Assembly (NCBI RefSeq): GCF_022808985.1 | Contig: NZ_JAKZFT010000004.1 | Coordinates: forward strand, 248,001 to 312,000 | Reading direction: 5' to 3' | From: Geotalea sp. SG265 | GTDB lineage: Bacteria > Desulfobacterota > Desulfuromonadia > Geobacterales > Geobacteraceae | Length of the DNA stretch: 64,000 nucleotides | Shown: positions 8,985 through 19,013 of the stretch, piece by piece | Layout: every line of letters begins with the position of its first letter | How positions within the stretch are numbered: position 1 is the first letter of the stretch | Program-made: the position numbers and the translations under genes | Notes under the pieces: generated by a model | The model's database searches: none | Told to the model about the DNA's origin: nothing | The model's input: the letters and a program-made list of their open reading frames with translations, nothing else

Positions 8985-9884
8985 TCAAAGCCGGATCAGA
9001 TCCTCGTGCTCCTCCTCATGGGGATTGATATGGATCATCACGTCCCCCACGTTGGAGAACCGGTCGAAGATGAGCTTCTTTACCTCTGTGGCAATGGCAT
9101 GGGAACATTTGACCGTCATCTCCGGGTCCATGTCTAGTTTGAGATCGATGATGACATACTGGCCCGAACGGCGCCCCTTTATCTCATGCACATGTTCTAC
9201 TCCCTGGACATCTTCGGCCAAAGCGGTTATGGAGTGAAGCATCTCCTGTGGTGGCTGGCCGTCCATGAGGTCATGGGCTGCGCCACTGAAGGTCTGGTAG
9301 CCGATATGGAAGATGAAGAAGGAGGTGAGGCCTGCAGCCAGCGGGTCCAGCACCTTTACACCGAAAAAAGCGCCCGTAACACCTACCAGGGTGGCAATGG
9401 AGGTGACGGCATCCTTGCGGTGATCCCTGGCAATGGCCATGACGGCAGGACTGCCGAGCCCCCCGCCCACTTTTAGGGAAAAACGGCACAGCCATTCCTT
9501 GACCAGTATGGTGATCAGGGCAGCCGCCACGGCGATCAATCGGGGCTCCTCGTAACCCCCGGCGGCAATCGTTTTTCCCGATTTATAGAGGATGCCGAAC
9601 CCGGTGATGAAAATGACCAGCGACACCAGGATGGCGGAGATGCTTTCGGCACGGCCGTGACCGTAGGGATGCTTTTCATCGAAGGGTTTTCGCCCGATCC
9701 GCAGGGCGATAATCGTCGTCAGGAGGGCGACGAAATCACAGGCACTCTCTACGCCATCGGCAAAAACCGCTTCTGAATTGCCGAAGTGACCTGCCGCTAT
9801 TTTCATCACCATAAGCACCGCGTTCATCCAGAATCCAAGCTTGATAACCCGGTCCGCCTCGTTGAAACGCTCAGTCCTTTGCAC
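8985..9884 (-). CDS. Cation diffusion facilitator (CDF) family metal transporter
   Basis: This 299-residue inner-membrane protein has about six membrane segments followed by a cytoplasmic ferredoxin-like C-terminal domain (about 215-299), typical of CDF proton/metal antiporters that export divalent metals. Metal-site motifs differ from the zinc-type pattern: membrane segment 2 has E-S-A-C-D and segment 5 has D-H-R-K-D, that is E/D-x3-D instead of H/D-x3-D. I therefore cannot assign the metal (Zn, Fe, Mn, Co are all possible). The GTG start at 9884 shares one base with the recJ stop codon (TAGTG), indicating translational coupling to recJ, a functionally unrelated neighbour. Confidence 0.9.
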   Translation of the reverse strand: MQRTERFNEADRVIKLGFWMNAVLMVMKIAAGHFGNSEAVFADGVESACDFVALLTTIIALRIGRKPFDEKHPYGHGRAESISAILVSLVIFITGFGILYKSGKTIAAGGYEEPRLIAVAAALITILVKEWLCRFSLKVGGGLGSPAVMAIARDHRKDAVTSIATLVGVTGAFFGVKVLDPLAAGLTSFFIFHIGYQTFSGAAHDLMDGQPPQEMLHSITALAEDVQGVEHVHEIKGRRSGQYVIIDLKLDMDPEMTVKCSHAIATEVKKLIFDRFSNVGDVMIHINPHEEEHEDLIRL

Positions 9885-11608
9885 TAAATGCCCCCTGCCC
9901 TGCGCAGATCCTTCACCGTCAACTGCAGGGAACTTCTGCCATTCCAGTTATTTATAGCAGGGGAAAAGGCCAGGTCAATGCGATCTCCTGCCGCAGCCCT
10001 CCCTGCCATGGAAAAGGCGATGGCATCCAGTTTCCTGTTCCCGGTCTGAAGGCGCAGTTTCAAATGAGTATCCTTGACGATCCGGCTCTCCAGCACCCGT
10101 GCATCGCGTAAAAGGAACAACGGCTCCGGATTTCCCATGCCGAAGGGTTTCATTTTATCCAGTTCCCCCACGAGCTCCGGGGTGAGCTCCTCCGCCTTCA
10201 ACTCGGCGTCCAGAAAAAGTACCGGTATGAGATCCTCTGCGGTAAGGAGACCGTCAGCAACCTGGTCGAAGCGCTCCACAAACTGTTCCAGCGTCTCTTC
10301 GGCAATGGTAAGCCCGGCAGCATGCCGGTGTCCGCCGAATTTGACCAAGTGCTCCGCACAGGCAGCGAGCGCCTCGTGCAGGTGAAAGGCGGCGATGCTG
10401 CGGCCGGAGCCTTTGCCGTTGCCGTCTTTCAGGGAGATGAGGATTGTGGGCCGGTGGTAGAGGTCCACCAGCCGCGAGGCGACGATGCCGATTACCCCGG
10501 GATGCCATTTTTCGGAGGCAAGTACAATACTTTTCCTGCCTTTGAAAACTGCATTCCCCTTCACAATCTTCAGGGCGTCGTTGAGTATCTCCCGCTCCAC
10601 CGCCTGCCGCTCTACGTTGCCGGCATCGAGAGCGGCTGCCAGTCGTTCGGCGTTTCTCAAATCCTCCGAGAGCAGAAGCTCCACCGCCATGGAAGCGTTC
10701 TCCAGCCGTCCTGCGGCATTGAGCCGGGGCGCGAGACGAAAGCCCACTGCGCCGCACCCCACCTCCCCGGTTATGCCGGAAACCTTTTTCAACGCCTGCA
10801 CACCTGGGCGTTTCGACTGGGCCAGCTCGACCAGACCGTGCTTAACCAGGATGCGGTTTTGGTCCACGAGCGGTACAACGTCGGCAATGGTGCCCAAAGC
10901 CACCAAATCCAAGTACTCCCGCAGTTTCGGCTCGTCTCGCCCGGAAAAGAATCCCCGGTCCCGGAGGCGGCTTCTCATGGCAATCGCCAGGTTGAAGGCA
11001 ACGCCGACCCCGGCGAGAGACTTGAACGGGTAAGGGCAGCCTGCCCGATGCGGATTGATGACGGCGCAGGCATCCGGAAGAACATCCCCCGGGGTGTGAT
11101 GATCGGTGATGACCAGGTCTACGCCGGCATCGGCGCAGAGTGTTGCTTCGGCCACGGCCGTGATACCGCAGTCGACGGTCACCATGACTCTGGCTCCCTG
11201 CCCCGCCGCCTTTCGTACCGCTTCGCCGGAGAGGCCATACCCATCCACCAGGCGATCGGGAATGATATAAAAGGCATCGATGTCGAGTGCCCGGAAAAAA
11301 GTCAGGAGCAGCACCACCGAAGTTATGCCATCCACATCATAATCGCCATGAATACAAACCCGTTCCCTGTCGGCCACTGCCTGCACAAGCCTTTCCACCG
11401 CAGCTTCCATGCCGAGCATGAGAAAAGGATCGTGCAGCCCTGCAAGGGTTGGAGCAAAAAAGGCAGCAGCGGTCGTACCGTCGCAGGAGACACGATTGAG
11501 GAGTAATCGCGCGAGAAGTGGGGATGCGATTCCTTCCCGTACCAGCCGCTCCACAGCTTCCGGCTCGCACTTTTTCAGCTCCCACTTTTTTTCCTGCAGA
11601 TGATGCAT
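9884..11608 (-). CDS. recJ: Single-stranded-DNA-specific exonuclease RecJ
   Basis: This 574-residue 5'-3' ssDNA exonuclease acts in recombination and mismatch or base-excision repair. The DHH domain shows GDYDVDG, the VDCGIT block and DHH in ITDHHTPG, which bind the two catalytic metals. The DHHA1 domain shows the typical GHRHAAG segment. A C-terminal OB-fold follows. An in-frame GTG lies 12 nt upstream, but the GGAG ribosome site spans that codon, so the ATG at 11608 is the better start. It is preceded by a duplicated terminator hairpin and an inserted repeat, which probably separate it from the TPR-sec operon. Confidence 0.95.
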   Translation of the reverse strand: MHHLQEKKWELKKCEPEAVERLVREGIASPLLARLLLNRVSCDGTTAAAFFAPTLAGLHDPFLMLGMEAAVERLVQAVADRERVCIHGDYDVDGITSVVLLLTFFRALDIDAFYIIPDRLVDGYGLSGEAVRKAAGQGARVMVTVDCGITAVAEATLCADAGVDLVITDHHTPGDVLPDACAVINPHRAGCPYPFKSLAGVGVAFNLAIAMRSRLRDRGFFSGRDEPKLREYLDLVALGTIADVVPLVDQNRILVKHGLVELAQSKRPGVQALKKVSGITGEVGCGAVGFRLAPRLNAAGRLENASMAVELLLSEDLRNAERLAAALDAGNVERQAVEREILNDALKIVKGNAVFKGRKSIVLASEKWHPGVIGIVASRLVDLYHRPTILISLKDGNGKGSGRSIAAFHLHEALAACAEHLVKFGGHRHAAGLTIAEETLEQFVERFDQVADGLLTAEDLIPVLFLDAELKAEELTPELVGELDKMKPFGMGNPEPLFLLRDARVLESRIVKDTHLKLRLQTGNRKLDAIAFSMAGRAAAGDRIDLAFSPAINNWNGRSSLQLTVKDLRRAGGI

Positions 11609-11639
11609 CTTTTGCTCCACGGCATTTTTTCATAAAAAA

Positions 11640-11657
11640 ACCCCGCCTGAGCGGGGT
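11640..11657 (-). terminator. Terminator hairpin, recJ-proximal copy
   Basis: On the minus strand ACCCCGCTCAGGCGGGGT forms a 7-bp GC stem followed by a run of T residues. This is the intact copy. An identical hairpin lies at 11811-11828 on the other side of the 119-bp repeat, next to the TPR gene. Confidence 0.8.
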
Positions 11658-11686
11658 CAGATTGCTGACAAAGTCACAATCTCTAA

Positions 11687-11805
11687 GGCTGATCAAAAGT
11701 CCCAGGTGCAAGGCGCCCGAAACCTGAGGAGTGAGTCGTACTTAAGAGTACGCCGCAGCGACGAATGGTGAGGGCAACGCCGCAGATGGGGCTTTTTCAT
11801 CAGCC
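11687..11805. repeat. 119-bp palindromic intergenic repeat element
   Basis: The element begins GGCTGATCAAAAGTCCC and ends GGGGCTTTTTCATCAGCC, imperfect terminal inverted repeats of about 23 bp. Near the middle is a perfect CGTACT-TAAG-AGTACG palindrome. It has no coding capacity. I recall similar repeats as common in Geobacter intergenic regions, but cannot verify that here. It sits exactly between two identical terminator hairpins, which suggests that insertion duplicated the target or that the hairpin travels with the element. Confidence 0.7.
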
Positions 11806-11810
11806 CCAAA

Positions 11811-11828
11811 ACCCCGCCTGAGCGGGGT
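11811..11828 (-). terminator. Terminator hairpin, TPR-gene-proximal copy
   Basis: This is the same 18-bp hairpin as at 11640-11657, 18 bp beyond the stop of the TPR gene. Here the T run is only four residues before GGGG, so it should terminate less well than the other copy. Confidence 0.7.
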
Positions 11829-11846
11829 CTTTGACTGCACCGGCAG

Positions 11847-12410
11847 TTATTTGGAGCCCGACTTGAGCTGGTCCAGCTGCAGTTTTATCTGTTGTGCGGT
11901 GGGGCTCGTGGAATCTAGCTCCAGGTAACGGGTCCAGGCTTTCACCGCTTTGTCCGGCTGTTTCAGGTCAGTGGCGTAAACGACACCAAGGTTGTAAAGG
12001 CTCTGCAGGTGTTTGGGGTCGATCTGCTGAGCTTTTTCGAAATTGGCAACGGCCTTGTCGAACCAGCCGATCTTCCGGTACATGATCCCCTGGTCCGTCA
12101 GGACATTGGTGTTGGTAGGATCGAGCTCCAGGGCCTTGCCGTAGGCATCGACAGATTTCTTCGCCTGATCTGTGTCAAAATAATCATTCCCCAGCTGAAT
12201 CCAGGCCTGGACGTTTTTCGGATCGGCGGTCACTATTTTTTCAGCTTCGGCTATGCGCTGCTGGTAGTCAGTGGGAGAGCCTGACCCCGCCGGCAGTCCA
12301 CCGCCAACGGGAGCGGATTCTTTCTTGGAACTGACGCTGAAGATGAGAAACCCGCCGAGCAGGCCGATAATCAGTGCGACAACAATGCCGAGTATGCTTT
12401 CTTTTTTCAT
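11847..12410 (-). CDS. Membrane-anchored TPR-repeat protein
   Basis: This 187-residue protein has one N-terminal membrane segment (about 8-26, with LIIGLLGGFLIFSV), then from about 50 onward roughly four tetratricopeptide repeats (for example AWIQLGNDYFDTDQAKKSVDAY and SLYNLGVVYATDLKQPDKAV, given as separate repeats). TPRs mediate protein-protein contacts, so it may be an envelope scaffold. It lies 12 bp downstream of secF and is probably cotranscribed with yajC-secD-secF, but no direct role in secretion can be claimed. No enzymatic motif is visible. Confidence 0.8.
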   Translation of the reverse strand: MKKESILGIVVALIIGLLGGFLIFSVSSKKESAPVGGGLPAGSGSPTDYQQRIAEAEKIVTADPKNVQAWIQLGNDYFDTDQAKKSVDAYGKALELDPTNTNVLTDQGIMYRKIGWFDKAVANFEKAQQIDPKHLQSLYNLGVVYATDLKQPDKAVKAWTRYLELDSTSPTAQQIKLQLDQLKSGSK

Positions 12411-12422
12411 GGAAAGGGCTCC

Positions 12423-13322
12423 TTATGCTTTGGCTGGACCGGGTTTTTTTTCCCACAGTGAAACAATCGGACTGGCCACAAAGATGGAGGAGTAGGTCCC
12501 GACGACAACCCCGACCACCAGGGCAAACGCGAAGTCATGGATTACCTCTCCGCCAAAGAGAAAGAGGGAGGTGGCGGCGAGGAAGGTGGTCAGAGAAGTG
12601 ATGATGGTCCGGGAAAGGACTTCATTGATGCTCTGGTTGAAAATGGAAGGAACGGATTCCTTCAGGTTCTTGTGCAGATTCTCTCTGATCCGGTCGAAGA
12701 CGACGACTGTGTCGGTGAGGGAATAACCGGCTATGGTCAGAACTGCCGTTATGAGCAGGAGGTTTACCTCCTTGTTGAGGACGAAAAAGACGGCAAAAAT
12801 GGCCAGAACGTCGTGCATTGTGGCAATGACGGCTCCGACGCCGAATTTGTAGTCGAAGCGCCAGGCAATATAGAGGATGATGCCGAGCATGGAAATGGCG
12901 ACGGCAATGAGGGTATCCTTACGCAGCTTGTCGCCGATGGACGGGCCGATTTCGGTGGAGCTCTCCACGACGAAGGGATTGGCGGCAAAATCCTTCTTCA
13001 GCGCCTCCTGGACCGTTTCCGAAAGGTTGCCGGTGGATTTCCGCATCTTGATCAGGAGCTTGTTTCCTTCCTTGATCTCCTGCAGTTCCACCTCCTTGAT
13101 ACCGTGGTTGGACAGACTGCTCCGCACGTGATCGATGGTTACCGGCGCAGTGAATTTCAGCTGCATTGCCGTCCCGCCGGAGAAATCTATTCCCATGTTG
13201 GCGGCTCCCCGGGCGATCTGGATGATGGCAACGAGGCCAATAATGGCGATAATGGCCGAGATGGCGAAGGATATCTTCTTCATCCCCATGAAGTCGATTT
13301 TGGTCTTCTTGATCAGTTCCAT
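12423..13322 (-). CDS. secF: Protein translocase subunit SecF
   Basis: This 299-residue inner-membrane protein works with SecD to use the proton gradient to pull exported proteins through SecYEG. It has a first membrane segment at about 17-35, the GIDFSGGTAMQ motif at about 46-56, a periplasmic P1 domain, and five further membrane segments with the RFDYKFGVGA and GYSLTDTVVVFDRIREN signatures. Length is normal. It follows secD by 11 bp. The ATG at 13322 has an AGGGAGGAA ribosome site. Confidence 0.97.
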   Translation of the reverse strand: MELIKKTKIDFMGMKKISFAISAIIAIIGLVAIIQIARGAANMGIDFSGGTAMQLKFTAPVTIDHVRSSLSNHGIKEVELQEIKEGNKLLIKMRKSTGNLSETVQEALKKDFAANPFVVESSTEIGPSIGDKLRKDTLIAVAISMLGIILYIAWRFDYKFGVGAVIATMHDVLAIFAVFFVLNKEVNLLLITAVLTIAGYSLTDTVVVFDRIRENLHKNLKESVPSIFNQSINEVLSRTIITSLTTFLAATSLFLFGGEVIHDFAFALVVGVVVGTYSSIFVASPIVSLWEKKPGPAKA

Positions 13323-13333
13323 CGGTTCCTCCC

Positions 13334-14932
13334 TTATATGCTCAGTCTCTTCACCGTGGCCCGCTCCAGGAACAGATCGAAAATGACCCTGGTGGCAACA
13401 AGCGAAGTGAACAGATTGATGATGATACCGAGACTCAAGGATACGGCGAACCCTTTAACCGGGCCGGTGCCGAACTGGAAAAGAACGGCGGCGGTAATCA
13501 GGGTGGTCACATGGGAGTCCATGATGGTCAGAAAGGCTTTGTCGTAACCGGCATCCAGGGCTGCCCTGGGGGTCTTGCCGATACGCACCTCTTCACGGAT
13601 CCGCTCGAAGATAAGCACGTTGGAATCGACTGACATCCCCACCAGGAGAACGATAGCGGCGATGCCCGGCAGGGTGAGGGTAGCGCCGAGGGCGGCAAGA
13701 GAGCCCATGAGGAAGATGATGTTCAGCACCATGCCGAAGTTGGCCACAAGGCCTGCCAGTTTGTAATAGATAGCCATGAAGACCACCACCAGGGCAACGC
13801 CGATCAGACCGGCTATGAGCCCCTTGTTGATGGAATCCTGTCCCAGGGACGGACCGACAGTCACGTTCTGGATGATCTTCACCGGGGCGGGGAGCGAGCC
13901 GGCCCGCAGAACGATGGCCAGGTCGGAGGCTTCCTTCTCCGTAAAGGAGCCGGAAATCTGGGCGCTCCCCCCTGAGATGCGCTCGCGGATTACCGGAGCG
14001 GAGTAGATGTTGTTGTCAAGGACGATGGCAAAACGCTTGCCCACGTTGGCCGCGGTAACCTGGTCGAAGAGCCGGGCGCCCGTAGAGTTGAACTCGATGG
14101 CCACATAGGGCTGGTTGTACTGGGAGTCAATCCGTATCTGGGCGTCGGTGAGCAGGTCTCCCGTGATCATCGCCTTCCTTTTCACCACCAGGGGTGTTTC
14201 GGAAACGGCGCCGGTAGTGGAATCGGTCTTCTTCTCGTATAGGAGCTCATCATCCTCGGGCAGGGATGAAGGAGTCGCGGTCGCGGCATTGATGTTCTCG
14301 TCCACCAGCTTGAACTCCAGCCGCGCCGTCTTGCCGATCAGCTCGATGGCCCGCTTTGGGTCCTTGATGCCGGGAAGCTGGATAACGATGTGGGAGATGC
14401 CCTCGCGCTGGATGACCGGCTCGGAAACGCCGAACTGGTCGATCCTGTTGCGGATGGTTTCCAGCGCCTGCTGTACGGCCTTGTCCTTCCTGACCTGGGC
14501 CTCTTTTTCATTAACCCTCAGCTGCAGATTGACAAAGCCCCCCTCTTCGAAAACGGGCAGAAGCTCAAGATCCGGATATTTTTTCTTGACCAGCTTCTGC
14601 ACCGTATCGGCGGAGCCCCGGTCGTAGAGCACCAGCTGGACCCGGTCGGAACCGACCTTGCCGGCCCGCTTGAAGCGGATATTCTGGGCATTGAGGGAAT
14701 CCTCAAGGTCCGTTGCAATGAGATCCAGAGAACCTTCGACCGCCTTCTGGGTCTCCACTTCCATAACCAGATGGCTCCCCCCCTGCAGGTCTAGGCCCAG
14801 ATGGATCTTGTCCTTGGGCAGCACCCCCCACCAGGAGGGGAGCTTTGAGACCAGAGTCGGGGTCATGTAGAGGAAAGAAAGCAAAAGGAACGCGACAATC
14901 AGGCTGATTCGCCAGGTAAAACCCTTGCTCAT
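13334..14932 (-). CDS. secD: Protein translocase subunit SecD
   Basis: This 532-residue membrane protein is the partner of SecF. The N-terminus is a membrane segment followed by GLDLQGGSHLVME, the SecD hallmark. Large periplasmic P1 domains follow, then five membrane segments with VGMSVDSNVLIFERIREE, the conserved segment carrying the proton-relay aspartate. Length fits bacterial SecD without the extra repeats of the E. coli protein (615 residues). The ATG at 14932 has an AAGGAGC ribosome site. The gene lies between yajC (27 bp upstream) and secF. Confidence 0.97.
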   Translation of the reverse strand: MSKGFTWRISLIVAFLLLSFLYMTPTLVSKLPSWWGVLPKDKIHLGLDLQGGSHLVMEVETQKAVEGSLDLIATDLEDSLNAQNIRFKRAGKVGSDRVQLVLYDRGSADTVQKLVKKKYPDLELLPVFEEGGFVNLQLRVNEKEAQVRKDKAVQQALETIRNRIDQFGVSEPVIQREGISHIVIQLPGIKDPKRAIELIGKTARLEFKLVDENINAATATPSSLPEDDELLYEKKTDSTTGAVSETPLVVKRKAMITGDLLTDAQIRIDSQYNQPYVAIEFNSTGARLFDQVTAANVGKRFAIVLDNNIYSAPVIRERISGGSAQISGSFTEKEASDLAIVLRAGSLPAPVKIIQNVTVGPSLGQDSINKGLIAGLIGVALVVVFMAIYYKLAGLVANFGMVLNIIFLMGSLAALGATLTLPGIAAIVLLVGMSVDSNVLIFERIREEVRIGKTPRAALDAGYDKAFLTIMDSHVTTLITAAVLFQFGTGPVKGFAVSLSLGIIINLFTSLVATRVIFDLFLERATVKRLSI

Positions 14933-14959
14933 GGATGAAGCTCCTTTCAGTTCGTCAAA

Positions 14960-15280
14960 TCAGTCTTTTTTCAGGCTGGCGATGAAACCTTTGTTGATCT
15001 TGACGTTTACTCCTGTGGCAATTTCCAGGGTAACGATATTTTCATCGATGGCAGTTACCTTGCCGTGCAGGCCGCCGGCGGTGACGACCTGATCCCCTTT
15101 TTTCAGGGAATCCAGCAGGGCACGGTGTTCCTTGGCCTTTTTCTGCTGGGGGCGAATGAGAAGAAAATAAAAGATGGCAAACATGAAAATCAGCGGCACC
15201 AGGTTCATGAGAGCAGACTGTCCCCCTCCGGCAGTCGGTCCGCCGGCAGGTGTTCCCATCGCGAAAGCCAAACCAAACAT
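14960..15280 (-). CDS. yajC: Preprotein translocase subunit YajC
   Basis: This 106-residue protein has one N-terminal membrane segment (about 25-42) followed by the YajC hallmark LIRPQQKKAKEH, then a small cytoplasmic domain with GDQVVTAGGLHGKVTAIDE. YajC binds SecD-SecF in the holo-translocon. The frame is open for 135 nt upstream, but the ATG at 15280 has an AATGGAGG ribosome site and gives the normal family length. Order tgt-yajC-secD-secF is common in bacteria. Confidence 0.95.
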   Translation of the reverse strand: MFGLAFAMGTPAGGPTAGGGQSALMNLVPLIFMFAIFYFLLIRPQQKKAKEHRALLDSLKKGDQVVTAGGLHGKVTAIDENIVTLEIATGVNVKINKGFIASLKKD

Positions 15281-15341
15281 TGTCAAACCTCCATTAATAT
15301 ATTGGAATCTTTCGTTCCCTTTGCGGGGGCGGAAAAAAATG

Positions 15342-17509
<2,168 letters not shown>

Positions 17510-17511
17510 GG

Positions 17512-18669
17512 TTAGTTTGCCGGTATCTTTTCCAACCGGGTGCCCGGATAGTAATAGGAAAGGATCTCCCGGTAATCGAAACCGTCGCCTGCCCGCTGCT
17601 TGGCCCCCCACTGGCAAAGGCCGACCCCATGGCCGTAACCGATACCGGTGAAGGTTATTTCGTCAGCCTGACCCCGGATTTCGAAATTGGTGCTTTTGAT
17701 GGTGCTGTATCCCACAGCCTTACGGAAATTGACGGCACTGGCGATCAAACGTCCCTTTGCTGATACAATTACTAAATCCTGCAGACGTCCGCTCCGGTTA
17801 CGACGTCCGGGCCTGATCTCCCGCAGGCCTGCCGCCTGAAACCCCGCGTTTTTCAGGAGAGACTCCAGTTTTTTCAACGGAATGGTCTGCTCCCATCTGA
17901 CCGATGGTGCAGGAAGGCAGTATTTGCAGTCGACACCGGTAAGATATGGAACGGCATTTCCCCAGACATTCTCGGCAGCCTCCGTGTGCCCGCCGCAACT
18001 GGAATGGTAGAAGGCCTGAATGACGGCGCCGGCGTAGGTAAGCACCTCGCCGGCTGTCTCCCTTACACCGCGGATCGCCCGGCTGTCTTCGATATCGCTT
18101 CCTTCGTAGACCTGATCCATGACGCTGGATTCCAGATGGTACAGGGCGTTTCTTCGGGCAGCTTTCTGATAAACGGCATAGGAGCGGGCGATGACCGCCT
18201 GCGCTTTTACGGCCTCAATGGGCCATTGGGAAGATATTTCGCAGTTGATCAGGCCGACCAAATAATCTTCAAGGGGAAGTTCGTCAACAACCAGCAGGCC
18301 CCTGTCGGCAGGGAGAATCTCCAACACGCCCCGATACCCTTTGCCGTTGACCAGGAGGGAGGCTGGGGCCGTTGCCTTCAGCCCGCCGACCTTCCTGTTG
18401 TTTACCGCAATGCCGTCCCGGGTTCTTTTCACCTGGATCGGCGTATCGAGCCGCAACGGCTGTCCGTTGCCGTCCATGAGCAGAATGCCGCTCCCTTCAA
18501 GCGTCAAATTCTCGACCCCCTTGAGAACCGCCACCCGTATGGTTTCAGGCCTCATGTCAATACCGAGGACTGCCGCCGGAAAAAAGACCAACAGGATTAT
18601 GATGCTGAAAATTCTCAAGGAGTTACCTTTGATACGGCCGTTAAACTGGTCGATAAGACCATAGAACAT
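17512..18669 (-). CDS. SpoIID/LytB-domain protein, exported
   Basis: This protein of up to 385 residues has an N-terminal hydrophobic segment (about 19-36) that looks like a signal peptide, then a SpoIID/LytB domain with [29 protein letters not shown] and the SSCGGHTE block. In Bacillus SpoIID is a lytic transglycosylase that cuts denuded peptidoglycan; homologs in non-sporulating bacteria such as this one are common but of unclear role. The ATG at 18669 gives an 18-residue polar extension before the hydrophobic segment. A TTG at 18618 with AAAGG upstream would give a cleaner signal peptide, so the start is uncertain. It leads the queA-tgt unit. Confidence 0.85.
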   Translation of the reverse strand: MFYGLIDQFNGRIKGNSLRIFSIIILLVFFPAAVLGIDMRPETIRVAVLKGVENLTLEGSGILLMDGNGQPLRLDTPIQVKRTRDGIAVNNRKVGGLKATAPASLLVNGKGYRGVLEILPADRGLLVVDELPLEDYLVGLINCEISSQWPIEAVKAQAVIARSYAVYQKAARRNALYHLESSVMDQVYEGSDIEDSRAIRGVRETAGEVLTYAGAVIQAFYHSSCGGHTEAAENVWGNAVPYLTGVDCKYCLPAPSVRWEQTIPLKKLESLLKNAGFQAAGLREIRPGRRNRSGRLQDLVIVSAKGRLIASAVNFRKAVGYSTIKSTNFEIRGQADEITFTGIGYGHGVGLCQWGAKQRAGDGFDYREILSYYYPGTRLEKIPAN

Positions 18670-19013
18670 GGGCTAAAGTCAATAATTTTATGATTCCAAT
18701 GAGCCTGATTTTACTTGACGCTTGGCAAGCGATTTGCTTATTCATTAAAGAAACACGGGGCACCAGGACATCGACCGGCACTCCCGAAACCGGCTCACCA
18801 CCGTCACGGCCCCTTCTGTCGGCACGGACCACGACAGCCACTGTAAACGCCGCTAATACTGCCGATGGGGAACAACCGGTAGCCCCGGAATACTTCAGTA
18901 AGTCCATCCCTGGACAAAGTAGACCTTGTAAATGAAGAGCAACTAACCGTCAAATCACATAAGTCCGTCGGCAAAATGAGAACGGAAGCAGTCATGAGTA
19001 AAAAAGTAGATAG
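18670..19013. other. 344-bp intergenic region before the HD-GYP gene
   Basis: It holds a sigma-54-type promoter at 18722-18738, an imperfect palindrome near 18820-18841 (CTGTCGG...ACGACAG type) with loose similarity to the right arm of the 170-nt repeat, and a seven-codon reading frame (MSKKVDR, 18994-19017) that overlaps the HD-GYP start. An 81-codon frame covering 18690-18935 has no recognisable protein and is not called. No known riboswitch was recognised. Confidence 0.5.
18722..18738 (+). promoter_or_regulatory. Sigma-54 (-24/-12) promoter upstream of the HD-GYP gene
   Basis: TTGGCAAGCGATTTGCT matches the RpoN consensus YTGGCACGRNNNTTGCW at all but two specified positions. The invariant GG and GC are 10 bp apart, as required. 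Transcription would start near 18750 and give a leader of about 260 nt before 19014. Which enhancer-binding protein would activate it is not visible. Confidence 0.6.

Noticed and set aside
18770-18890. Fourth copy of the 170-nt structured element
   Set aside because: It shares only short motifs (CGACAG, GTCCG on the reverse strand) and lacks the terminal stem, so similarity may be chance.
18690-18935. 81-codon frame between the SpoIID and HD-GYP genes
   Set aside because: It overlaps the sigma-54 promoter, has no ribosome site and no recognisable protein features.
18750-19013. Cyclic-di-GMP (GEMM) riboswitch in the HD-GYP leader
   Set aside because: The conserved GEMM core sequences were not found; only an imperfect palindrome is visible.
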